The notes: generated by a model from the sequence alone, not told the origin. DNA of 8,628 nt from Candidatus Woesearchaeota archaeon (GCA_019323555.1 JAHWHC010000027.1:1-8628); one strand, 5' to 3'; positions 1 through 5,405 are shown, counted from the first letter of the stretch. A program made the numbers and translations.

Positions 1-484
1 CTGTTCCTCCTGCATTTCTGATTGGTCCTGCAAAGCTCAGGCTCATGTATTTTCCGCGTTTGTCCATCCTGTCCTTGAGGTCTATTGTTGCTATTCCCTC
101 TAGTGGTGCTGATACAACTCCTACTGTCACATATGCAAATCCTGCTCTTATGCCTACGCTCATTGCTTCTTCCTGGTTCTTGAACTTGCAGAATTTTTCC
201 TGTGCAATCTCTTCTGCTATTTTTAATGCCACTCTCCAGTCTAGTGCGCCGTACTCTTTCTCTAGTTCTATTATTCTTTCTACTACTCCGCTGTCAACTA
301 TCTGTGGTGCTATGACTGATATGAGGCCTACTACTCTCTCTGCCATGTTTTTTGCTAGCTGGACCTCTACCTGATCTGCCGGGTCAAAGCCTTTTTTTCT
401 TGCTTTTGTGGCAAGTCCATGCAGGGCTGTTACATTCGCCTGTATGTGATCAAAATATTTTTGCATTTCTGGGCTTGCATCCAT
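1..484 (-). CDS. polC: DNA polymerase D (Pol II) large subunit DP2, N-terminal part only
   Basis: This is the first 161 codons of the catalytic subunit of the archaeal replicative polymerase PolD; the rest lies beyond the left edge. What is seen: ATG at 484, an N-terminal region containing DPADQVEVQLAKNMAERVVG (about residues 34-53), matching the conserved DP2 start, and SFAGPIRNAGGT at about 150-161, the hallmark FAGPIR-AGGT block of DP2. In the family, DP2 is roughly 1100-1300 residues, carries the two-barrel polymerase core and pairs with DP1, which holds the proofreading exonuclease. The gene starts 1 bp after the DP1 stop (TGA-A-ATG). A good Shine-Dalgarno sequence, GAGGTT at 495-490, sits inside the last DP1 codons, so the two subunits are very likely translationally coupled. 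DP2 genes often carry inteins; none is visible in this portion. Identity is secure, although only the N-terminus can be read. Confidence 0.95.
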   Translation of the reverse strand, partial: MDASPEMQKYFDHIQANVTALHGLATKARKKGFDPADQVEVQLAKNMAERVVGLISVIAPQIVDSGVVERIIELEKEYGALDWRVALKIAEEIAQEKFCKFKNQEEAMSVGIRAGFAYVTVGVVSAPLEGIATIDLKDRMDKRGKYMSLSFAGPIRNAGGT

Positions 485-485
485 T

Positions 486-1949
486 TCAGAACCTCATGAG
501 CTTGATTTGTCTTGTTTTTAAGTTTATGACAGGAACTTTTCCTGGGTCTGCTATGTGTCCTACTTTCTCTTGGAATGCTGTCTGGCCTTGCCAGCAGCTT
601 CCGCAGACTATTGATACTCCTCTATAGCTTGATACTGCTGCTTTGTGTACATGCCCTGATATGAAAAAGTCAGGGACAGTCTCTATGACTAAAGGATCTG
701 TTTTTGCATCTGGGATATAGAGCGTCGTTGCGTGTGATGGCGCCAGATGTCTTCTTTGAAGCATGAATTTCATCACCAGGTCAACCCTATCTGATAAGTG
801 TCTTCCGCTTGTCTTTATTGATTCCACTGCTTCTGCATAATGATCATAGCTGTATCCATGATACACCAAGAAATTAAATCCTGGAAAATCCTCTGATGAG
901 TGTATGTTCACAAAAGATGGGTTGCAGGTCATTATTACATTGGGCATTTCCCATAGTTCTTTTGTGTAGTCTTGTGATAGTGCTGGTTGTGGTTCTGCCA
1001 TTCTTCCTACGTCGTGATTTCCAGGGGATATTATCAGCCAGATGTGCTGCGGTATTTGTTTTATGAGTTTTACTGCCTCTTGGTATTGCTTGTATATGTC
1101 TGGTATGTTTAGGTGTTCCTCCATTCCTTGGTAGATTCCTATGCCGTCTACAATGTCTCCTGGTATGAATATGTATTTTACTTTGCTTGCTACCTCTTTT
1201 TGTTCGTCATTTCCTGCCTCTCCCCTTATCCATTTAAGGAATCTCTCAAATCTTTCGCGCTCAAACCAGATTGATCCTACATGAAGATCTGATAATACAA
1301 GCACATAGGCTTCATCATTTGCTTTTTTCAGTTCTGTCTGCAGAGGTATGTCTGGAAAGAGCAGGTTGTTTGCAAAAAGTATGTTTTCTCCTGTTGAGCA
1401 AACTATTCCCACAACCTCATCAAGAACCATGTCTTTTGCAAGTGTAAAAAGGTCTTGTTTGTTTTTGCTGAAAACAACGTTTATCTGTCCTGTGTTGTCT
1501 TCAATTGTTACTATCAAATTTTCATTTTTTGTTATTCTTTTTTCTGTAATCATTCCTATGACTGACACTGTTTCTTTGTCTTGTTTGTTTAGCAGTCGTG
1601 CGATTGATGTTATGTTCTGCATCTCTGGCCGCTGTATCAGCATTTTTTCAAGCAGTTTATATCTTGCATTAAAGTAATTCACAAAATCCTGTATTTTTCT
1701 TTTGTTGTACTCTGTTTCATATTCCCAGAGCACTTTTACTTTTGCTTCAGATGCTTTTGTTTCTGTTTTGTCGCTTTTTTTGAATTCTATTATTTGTTGA
1801 GGTTCTGGGTTTTCCTCTAGCTTGGAATGCATCTCCTCAACAATTCCTGGATCTTTCAGTTTCTCAAGAAATTCTGCATTGACTAGCACCCCTCTGCCTA
1901 CTAAGAACCCTACTATTTCCTTCTTCTTTTGGTCTAGTTCTATAGACAT
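486..1949 (-). CDS. polB: DNA polymerase D (Pol II) small subunit DP1, 3'-5' exonuclease
   Basis: Proofreading subunit of the archaeal replicative polymerase PolD, 487 aa. The first 110 residues are helical, charged and weakly conserved. An OB-fold follows at about 125-205 (VIGMITEKR and VTIEDNTGQINVVF). A calcineurin-like phosphodiesterase domain fills 213-487 and keeps all its metal-binding motifs: D221-x-H223 (SDLHVGS), GD at 264-265, GNHD at 310-313, H364 (YHGYSYD) and GHVH at 432-435. The closing CGSCWQGQTAFQEKVG block and DP motif are typical of DP1. The protein is shorter than Pyrococcus DP1 (about 610 aa), and the difference lies in the variable N-terminal linker. It starts 11 bp after the cdc6 stop, with a weak AGGT at 1962-1959, and is followed after 1 bp by DP2. 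It is transcribed as the middle gene of the replication operon. All nuclease residues are intact, so exonuclease activity is expected. Confidence 0.97.
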   Translation of the reverse strand: MSIELDQKKKEIVGFLVGRGVLVNAEFLEKLKDPGIVEEMHSKLEENPEPQQIIEFKKSDKTETKASEAKVKVLWEYETEYNKRKIQDFVNYFNARYKLLEKMLIQRPEMQNITSIARLLNKQDKETVSVIGMITEKRITKNENLIVTIEDNTGQINVVFSKNKQDLFTLAKDMVLDEVVGIVCSTGENILFANNLLFPDIPLQTELKKANDEAYVLVLSDLHVGSIWFERERFERFLKWIRGEAGNDEQKEVASKVKYIFIPGDIVDGIGIYQGMEEHLNIPDIYKQYQEAVKLIKQIPQHIWLIISPGNHDVGRMAEPQPALSQDYTKELWEMPNVIMTCNPSFVNIHSSEDFPGFNFLVYHGYSYDHYAEAVESIKTSGRHLSDRVDLVMKFMLQRRHLAPSHATTLYIPDAKTDPLVIETVPDFFISGHVHKAAVSSYRGVSIVCGSCWQGQTAFQEKVGHIADPGKVPVINLKTRQIKLMRF

Positions 1950-1960
1950 TTTATTAGAAC

Positions 1961-3172
1961 CTATGCAAAGCCGAGCTGCTCTTCCAGTATTTTCTTTATT
2001 CTTTGATTTATTGCTCCTGTTGTTCCTAAAGAAATCTCCCTTGTTCTCCCGTATCTTCCTTTGGATATTACTTTTGCATTGATTATCCCCAGCATGTCCA
2101 TCTCAGCCAAGATGTCTGACACCCTTCTTTGTGTGAGCGGTCTTAGGTCTGTTCTCGTGCACAATTTTTTGTATAATTCATAGACCTCTCCTGTGAATAT
2201 CTGATCTTTTTTGTTTTGTGCTATGTGAAACACAGAATATAATGTTGCATGATATTGTTTTGGTTGCGTTGTTATTATGTCCAGGATTCTGTCTTTCTCT
2301 ATTTTCTCTTCTGCTTCATCAAGGTGCTTTAGCTGTATTGTTTCCTCGTTTTGTCTCTCTGCAAGCTCTCCTGCAACCCGCAGTAATTCCAGTGCTCTTC
2401 TTGCATCTCCGTGTTCTCTTGCTGCAAATGCCGCGCATTTTTCTATGACTCCTTGTGTTATTATTTCATCTCTGAATGCCTCTTGTGATCTTTGTTTGAG
2501 TATTTTCTGTATCTGCAGCGCATTGTATGGCGGGAATACCAATTCTTCTTCTGATAAGGAACTTTTTACTCTTGGATCAAGATTGTCTGTGAACATAAGG
2601 TCGTTTGATATTCCTACCAGCGTTATCTGTGAATGTTTTAGTTCTGCATTGATTCTTGTTAGGTTGTATAGGATGTCGTTTCCTGCTTTTCCTATTAATT
2701 GGTCTATTTCATCTAGTATCAATACAACATTTCTTTTCTCTTTTTCAAGTATTCTGTAAAATATGTTGTATACTTCATCTGTTGGCAAGCCTGTTGGTGG
2801 GATTGCTGTCCCGAATTCGCGTGCTAATTGTGCAATCAGGCGGTATTCTGTATCTGATATTTTTTTGAGTTTGCAGTTTAGGTATACTATTTTTAATGGC
2901 AGATCACGCTCTTCTGCAATTTTCAGTAATTGGTTAGACACGTATTTTGCTACCAGCGTTTTTCCTGTTCCTGTTTTGCCGTATATGAATATGTTTGATG
3001 GTTTGTCTCCTTTCAAGCAGGGCGCAAGAACATTTGCAAGAAGTTGTATTTGATCATCTCTGTGAAGAATTTGATCAGGTGTGTAATTTGCCTGTAATGC
3101 AGTCTTGTTTCTAAATACTGATTTTTTATTAAGAAACTTCTCAAAGTAATCTACCAACCCCTTTTCTTTCAT
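1961..3172 (-). CDS. cdc6: Orc1/Cdc6 replication initiator (AAA+ ATPase with winged helix)
   Basis: Archaeal origin-binding initiator that recognises ORB elements and helps load the MCM helicase. Counting from the upstream TTG at 3184, the motifs are Walker A GKTGTGKT (69-76), Walker B LILDEID (155-161), sensor 1 in VGISNDL (N194) and sensor 2 GDARRALELLR (R262 or R263). A C-terminal winged-helix DNA-binding domain lies at about 305-390. An open frame reaches that TTG, but I chose the ATG at 3172 (403 aa): a TATA box at 3204-3197 is centred about 28 nt upstream, so the transcript would start at or just before this ATG and exclude the TTG. Length matches the roughly 400-aa family norm. It heads the operon with DP1 and DP2. 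Two ORB-like sequences flank its core promoter, which suggests it binds and represses its own promoter (inference). Family identity is secure. Confidence 0.97.
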   Translation of the reverse strand: MKEKGLVDYFEKFLNKKSVFRNKTALQANYTPDQILHRDDQIQLLANVLAPCLKGDKPSNIFIYGKTGTGKTLVAKYVSNQLLKIAEERDLPLKIVYLNCKLKKISDTEYRLIAQLAREFGTAIPPTGLPTDEVYNIFYRILEKEKRNVVLILDEIDQLIGKAGNDILYNLTRINAELKHSQITLVGISNDLMFTDNLDPRVKSSLSEEELVFPPYNALQIQKILKQRSQEAFRDEIITQGVIEKCAAFAAREHGDARRALELLRVAGELAERQNEETIQLKHLDEAEEKIEKDRILDIITTQPKQYHATLYSVFHIAQNKKDQIFTGEVYELYKKLCTRTDLRPLTQRRVSDILAEMDMLGIINAKVISKGRYGRTREISLGTTGAINQRIKKILEEQLGFA

Positions 3173-3177
3173 GATAT

Positions 3178-3197
3178 GTTCCAAACGAAAAGGGGGT
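3178..3197 (+). promoter_or_regulatory. ORB-like element A (Orc1/Cdc6 binding site candidate)
   Basis: Reads TTCCAAACGAAAAGGGGG then T, preceded by G. The AAACGAAA-GGGGGT part resembles the right half and G-string of archaeal ORB/mini-ORB sequences as I recall them; the left dyad arm is reduced to TTCC. It occupies the gap between the cdc6 ATG and its TATA box, that is, the transcription start region. Its G-string points toward that of element B. Confidence 0.6.
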
Positions 3198-3204
3198 ATT
3201 TATA
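3197..3204 (-). promoter_or_regulatory. TATA box of the cdc6-polB-polC operon
   Basis: On the minus strand the sequence reads AAAAGG then TATAAATA, a purine-rich BRE-like stretch followed by a near-consensus archaeal TATA box. Its centre is about 28 nt before the ATG at 3172, which predicts a leaderless or nearly leaderless mRNA. It lies between two inverted ORB-like elements, so initiator binding could block TBP/TFB access. Confidence 0.75.
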
Positions 3205-3220
3205 CCTTTTGTTTTAGCCA

Positions 3221-3246
3221 CCACCCCTTCATTTCCTATGGAAATA
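3221..3246 (-). promoter_or_regulatory. ORB-like element B with full dyad and G-string
   Basis: On the minus strand it reads TTTCCATAGGAAATGAAGGG then GTGG. The perfect dyad TTTCC-ATA-GGAAA is followed after TGAA by GGGGT, the canonical ORB layout. It is inverted relative to element A; 23 bp containing the cdc6 TATA box separate the two. Its dyad side abuts the AT-rich tract. This is the best ORB match in the window. Confidence 0.7.
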
Positions 3247-3380
3247 ATATATTTGTTTTTTTGTGTTTTTGTTTTTTATTTATTTATATTATTTATTTAT
3301 TTTTTATATAAAAGATAATAATAATACAACATAAAAGAATTAATTATAATTTTAATATATATTTATGAATATGTATTTTG
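3245..3380. other. Extreme AT-rich tract, candidate DNA unwinding element
   Basis: Only 8 of the 110 bases at 3251-3360 are G or C (about 93% A+T, counted by hand). The left half is T-rich on the plus strand with TTTATT reiterations, the right half is A-rich, and the 12-bp palindrome TTTTATATAAAA lies at 3302-3313. No open reading frame or RNA fold stands out. Its position between ORB-like elements B and C fits a helix-opening region; a neutral low-complexity spacer is the alternative. Confidence 0.6.
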
Positions 3381-3411
3381 CAAAAACCTACTAAAACACC
3401 TGCCCAAGCAA

Positions 3412-3421
3412 AACAATTGTT
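3412..3421. repeat. Perfect 10-bp palindrome AACAATTGTT
   Basis: AACAATTGTT is its own reverse complement. It runs directly into the third ORB-like copy and lies 12 bp before a second palindrome. It could be part of a protein-binding cluster at the right edge of the AT-rich tract. A short palindrome can arise by chance in AT-rich DNA. Confidence 0.4.
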
Positions 3422-3431
3422 CCATACGAAA
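3418..3431 (+). promoter_or_regulatory. Degenerate ORB-like copy C
   Basis: TGTTCCATACGAAA matches 13 of 14 bases of TGTTCCAAACGAAA at 3177-3190. There is no G-string after it (TCATGG instead of AGGGGG), so it would be a weak mini-ORB. It lies on the other side of the AT-rich tract from element B and in the opposite orientation. Confidence 0.45.
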
Positions 3432-3433
3432 TC

Positions 3434-3448
3434 ATGGTCTCAGACCAT
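3434..3448. promoter_or_regulatory. Perfect 15-bp inverted repeat, candidate operator
   Basis: ATGGTCT-C-AGACCAT: 7-bp perfect arms around one central base. It lies about 44 bp upstream of the TATA box of the TrmB-like gene, a position suited to an activator or repressor of that gene, or to an origin-binding protein. Which protein binds is unknown; the neighbouring TrmB-like regulator is the obvious candidate (inference). Confidence 0.5.
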
Positions 3449-3491
3449 TTGCGTGTTTGTTGCTACTCCTGAATAACAAATAACAGAAAGC

Positions 3492-3500
3492 TTTATAAAT
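3492..3500 (+). promoter_or_regulatory. TATA box of the TrmB-like gene
   Basis: TTTATAAAT preceded by purine-rich AGAAAGC. It predicts transcription from about 3522 and a leader of about 40 nt before the ATG at 3561. Copies of AATAAC or GATAAC and their complement lie on both sides. Confidence 0.7.
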
Positions 3501-3519
3501 CATCTGCATTTTAAGAGGG

Positions 3520-3558
3520 AATAACGAGGATAACTAAGTGTTATTAGGAGGGGTTATC
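3520..3558 (+). promoter_or_regulatory. Leader with interleaved inverted repeats and a strong Shine-Dalgarno
   Basis: The leader contains AATAAC (3520-3525), GATAAC (3529-3534), GTTATT (3540-3545) and GTTATC (3553-3558). GATAAC and GTTATC are exact inverted repeats flanking the Shine-Dalgarno GGAGG at 3547-3551, which is 9 nt before the ATG. ATAAC-TAAGT-GTTAT (3530-3544) is a perfect 5-5-5 inverted repeat. It could be a DNA operator at the transcription start, or an RNA hairpin that hides the ribosome site in one fold and exposes it in the other. Confidence 0.5.
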
Positions 3559-3560
3559 AA

Positions 3561-4352
3561 ATGATTGTACAAACAGATTTTTTAAATCGACTAAAAGACT
3601 TTGGTTTAAACAGCTATGAAGCAAAACTCTGGACTGCATTGCTCTCTAGAGGTGTTGCGACTGCAGGCGAGCTTTCTGACATTGCTAATGTTCCAAGATC
3701 CAGGAGTTATGATGTTCTTGAGAGCCTTGAGAAAAAAGGCTTTGTTGTGATGAAGCTTGGAAAACCAATAAAGTATATCGCTGTTTCTCCATCTGAAGTT
3801 ATAGAGAGAGTTAAGAAATCTATCCTAGAAGATGCTGAAAAGCAGTCTAAAGTGCTAGAGGGTCTTAGAAATTCAGAGGTATTGAATGAATTGACATCCC
3901 TTCATAAAAAAGGAATAAATCATGTTGATCCAGCTGACTTGACAGGGGCTGTTAAAGGAAGCACAAATCTTTATTCTCATCTTAGTTCTGCTATAAGAAA
4001 TGCAGAAACATCTGTCTCAATACTGACCACAGAGGCTGGATTGAGCAGGAAAAGTTCTGTTCTTAAGAATGCTTTGAATAAGGCTAAAAGCAAAGGTGTT
4101 AAGATTAGGATTGCAGCGCCTCTTACCAAGAGCAATAATGCTGCGCAAAAAGCACTTTCTGCATTCGGGCAGGTTAAAAAAGTTGATGCAGTCAAGGCAA
4201 GATTCTGTATTATTGACGGCAAATCTGTTGTTATTATGGCCATGGATGATGACAAGACACACAAGAACTATGATTTTGGCGTCTGGGTGAACACAGAATT
4301 TTTTGCAAAGGCCTTTGACAATATCTTTAACATGCTGTGGAATAAGAAATAG
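3561..4352 (+). CDS. TrmB-family transcriptional regulator with PLD-like C-terminal domain
   Basis: 263-aa regulator. Residues about 8-75 form the TrmB winged helix-turn-helix (LKDFGLNSYEAKLWTALLS, then ELSDIANVPRSRSYDVLESL and a KKGFV wing). A coiled-coil-like linker follows at 80-115. Residues about 145-263 resemble the phospholipase-D-like fold of TrmB C-termini (SVSILTTEAG, KGVKIRIAAPL, RFCIIDGKSVVIM, FGVWVNTEFFAKAFDNIF). The PLD HKD motif is degenerate: the strand at 214-221 has R-x-C-x-x-D where H-x-K would stand, so this is probably a ligand or dimer domain rather than an enzyme. Classical TrmB proteins sense sugars; no sugar gene adjoins this one, so the ligand is unknown. A strong Shine-Dalgarno, GGAGG, lies 9 nt before the ATG. 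The gene has its own promoter, with repeats suggesting autoregulation. It faces away from the candidate origin and is followed by a small membrane protein. Confidence 0.88.
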   Translation: MIVQTDFLNRLKDFGLNSYEAKLWTALLSRGVATAGELSDIANVPRSRSYDVLESLEKKGFVVMKLGKPIKYIAVSPSEVIERVKKSILEDAEKQSKVLEGLRNSEVLNELTSLHKKGINHVDPADLTGAVKGSTNLYSHLSSAIRNAETSVSILTTEAGLSRKSSVLKNALNKAKSKGVKIRIAAPLTKSNNAAQKALSAFGQVKKVDAVKARFCIIDGKSVVIMAMDDDKTHKNYDFGVWVNTEFFAKAFDNIFNMLWNKK

Positions 4353-4360
4353 GGCAAACA

Positions 4361-4370
4361 TTTTTATACT
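4361..4370 (+). promoter_or_regulatory. Probable TATA box of the small membrane protein gene
   Basis: TTTTTATAC after the purine-rich GGCAAACA. It predicts a start near 4392 and a short leader containing a Shine-Dalgarno, GAGGTG, at 4405-4410. The T-rich stretch at 4373-4384 could also terminate the upstream TrmB-like gene, so read-through cotranscription is possible. Confidence 0.5.
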
Positions 4371-4416
4371 ACCTTTCTCTTTTTAAAGGCTATAAGCATT
4401 TAAAGAGGTGTTTTGT

Positions 4417-4629
4417 ATGGTTGATACTGTTTTAAGAATTACACTTGCAGTTGTTATAGGCACTCTTGCAGCGATTGTCTACAGTCTGAGAGTTCTTGTC
4501 TTGATGGAGCGCAGAATGGCACGTATAGAAGCGCACATAGATAATGTTGTTCACAAGGTTTTTAGAGAAGAGCTAAAGATTGAGAAAATGCTTGGAAAGA
4601 GAAGTGCTGTTAAAAAGAAGAAAAAGTGA
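4417..4629 (+). CDS. Small single-pass membrane protein, unknown function
   Basis: 70 aa. I chose the ATG at 4417, not the GTG at 4408, because GAGGTG (4405-4410) is a Shine-Dalgarno placed 6 nt before this ATG and would overlap the GTG start. Residues about 4-28 (LRITLAVVIGTLAAIVYSLR) form one transmembrane helix. A charged amphipathic helix follows (about 30-60, ERRMARIEAHIDNVVHKVF), possibly a coiled coil, with a KKKKK end. The basic tail predicts that the C-terminus faces the cytoplasm. I do not recognise a named family. The gene follows the TrmB-like regulator by 64 bp. Its stop codon directly abuts the extended TFE stop on the other strand, with no base between. A structural or partner-binding role is possible, but nothing in the sequence fixes it. 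Confidence 0.7.
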   Translation: MVDTVLRITLAVVIGTLAAIVYSLRVLVLMERRMARIEAHIDNVVHKVFREELKIEKMLGKRSAVKKKKK

Positions 4630-4644
4630 TTATTTTTTCTTTTT
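4612..4644. terminator. Shared bidirectional terminator between convergent genes
   Basis: AAAAAGAAGAAAAA (4612-4625) and TTTTTTCTTTTT (4633-4644) form an imperfect inverted repeat around two abutting stop codons. On each strand the T-rich half comes right after the stop, as archaeal U-tract termination requires. The A-rich half on each strand consists of the lysine codons of that strand's own gene. Confidence 0.5.
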
Positions 4645-5294
4645 AGTGGATTTCTTTTTAATTGATTTTTTCTTGGCTGGTTTTTTAACTGTCTTTTTTG
4701 CTTTCTTAACTGCTTTTTTCTTAGGTTTCTTTTTAGCTTTTTTCTTCACAGCTTTAACTTTTTTTACAACAGCTTTCGGTTCTTTTATTTCAGGAAGTTT
4801 TCTTTTCAGGTCTTTTTCAAGCGTCTTGATCTCCTGCTCTATTTCCTTTTTTTTCGTGTGTTATCGTCCTGGTGCAGCAGTTCCCCGCATTCAGGGCACT
4901 TGAATTCAAAGTCAGTTGCCTGCTCAAAATTAAGCCTTATGCAGTTTTGCTTGCACATAAAGAAGTTAGAGCTTTTCTCTCTTTCCAGGCGCTCTCTTAA
5001 TTGTGCTAGCCTGTTTCTTATGAGATCTTTTGCAAGATACTGGACTCTTGGTATGTTTAGCGTCCAGTAATAGATGTACCATCCTTTCTTCTTGTCTTTC
5101 TTTTTTATAGACGTGACTAGGTTTGCGTTATAGAGGCGGTAAAGTCTGTTTCTCACCAGGTTTATCTCTGTCTTTGTCTCATTTGCCAGAGTGAATTCAG
5201 AAACATCTCTCCTGTTCTTTAGAGCCCTCACTAAAGATATAACATCTTCTCCTGCGACTCTGCTGGCTACCTCTTCTGTGATTTTGCTCGACAT
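4630..5294 (-). CDS. tfe: Transcription factor E (TFE alpha) with frameshifted lysine-rich C-terminal tail
   Basis: Archaeal homologue of TFIIE-alpha; it helps RNA polymerase open promoters. From ATG 5294, residues about 10-80 are the winged helix (ISLVRALKNRRDVSEFTLAN, ending in YIYYWTLN). A helical linker follows at 82-108, then a zinc ribbon with C114-x3-C118 and C133-x2-C136. The zero frame stops at TAG 4841-4839 (151 aa), just after an A8 run at 4854-4847. The frame reached by a -1 shift in that run is open for 71 further codons (EIEQEIKTLEKDLKRKLPEI, then K-A-P-V repeats ending KKKSTKKKK) and stops at TAA 4632-4630, giving about 221 aa. The tail frame has a stop at 4863-4861 and no ATG, so it is unlikely to be a separate gene. 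Homopolymer sequencing error, real mutation or slippage are all possible. TFE identity is firm and the tail is likely. Confidence 0.88.
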
Positions 5295-5350
5295 CTTCAG
5301 CTCACGTACTCCAAAAAATTGAAGAACAACATAAATAAGGGGTTTTCGCG

Positions 5351-5360
5351 TATTTAAAGT
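5351..5360 (-). promoter_or_regulatory. TATA box of the TFE gene
   Basis: ACTTTAAATA on the minus strand, about 60 nt before the TFE ATG, predicts a leader of about 30 nt. GTGAG at 5305-5301, 6 nt before the start, is only a weak Shine-Dalgarno. The promoter lies between hjc and TFE, so TFE has its own promoter although both genes are on the minus strand. Confidence 0.6.
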
Positions 5361-5405
5361 TTTCTGATAAATAGTTTAACTGAAAAAGCGGAATAATGCT
5401 TAAAT

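Larger units (their letters stand above)
3173..3560. other. Candidate chromosomal replication origin (oriC)
   Basis: This is the 388-bp divergent intergenic region between cdc6 and the TrmB-like gene. It contains an ORB-like element at 3178-3197, an inverted ORB-like element at 3221-3246, an extremely AT-rich tract at about 3245-3380, a third degenerate ORB-like copy at 3418-3431, and palindromes at 3412-3421 and 3434-3448. Established knowledge: archaeal origins commonly lie next to cdc6/orc1, and ORBs combine a short dyad (TTCCA..GGAAA) with a following G-string and flank an AT-rich unwinding element. In Pyrococcus the origin sits beside the same cdc6-DP1-DP2 cluster. Genes on both sides are transcribed away from the region, as expected next to bidirectional forks. 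The origin call is inference from layout and motifs. The main alternative is a plain divergent promoter region with a low-complexity spacer. Confidence 0.7.

Noticed and set aside
1..484. Intein within DP2
   Set aside because: Inteins are common in DP2 genes, but the visible N-terminal 161 codons are contiguous with the family and show no insertion.
2277..2759. 160-codon plus-strand open frame inside cdc6
   Set aside because: It is a serine/leucine/cysteine-rich antisense shadow of a clearly conserved AAA+ gene, with no promoter or ribosome site.
3173..3184. TTG start for cdc6, four codons upstream of the ATG at 3172
   Set aside because: The TATA box at 3204-3197 would place the transcript start at or downstream of this codon, and TTG is rarely used.
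3251..3360. Low-complexity TTTATT reiterations as a CRISPR array or structured RNA
   Set aside because: There are no regular repeat-spacer units and no stable fold; composition alone explains the apparent repeats.
4633..4860. Lysine-rich tail downstream of TFE as an independent small gene
   Set aside because: The frame has a stop at 4863-4861, no ATG and no ribosome site. It is better explained as a TFE extension across the A8 run.
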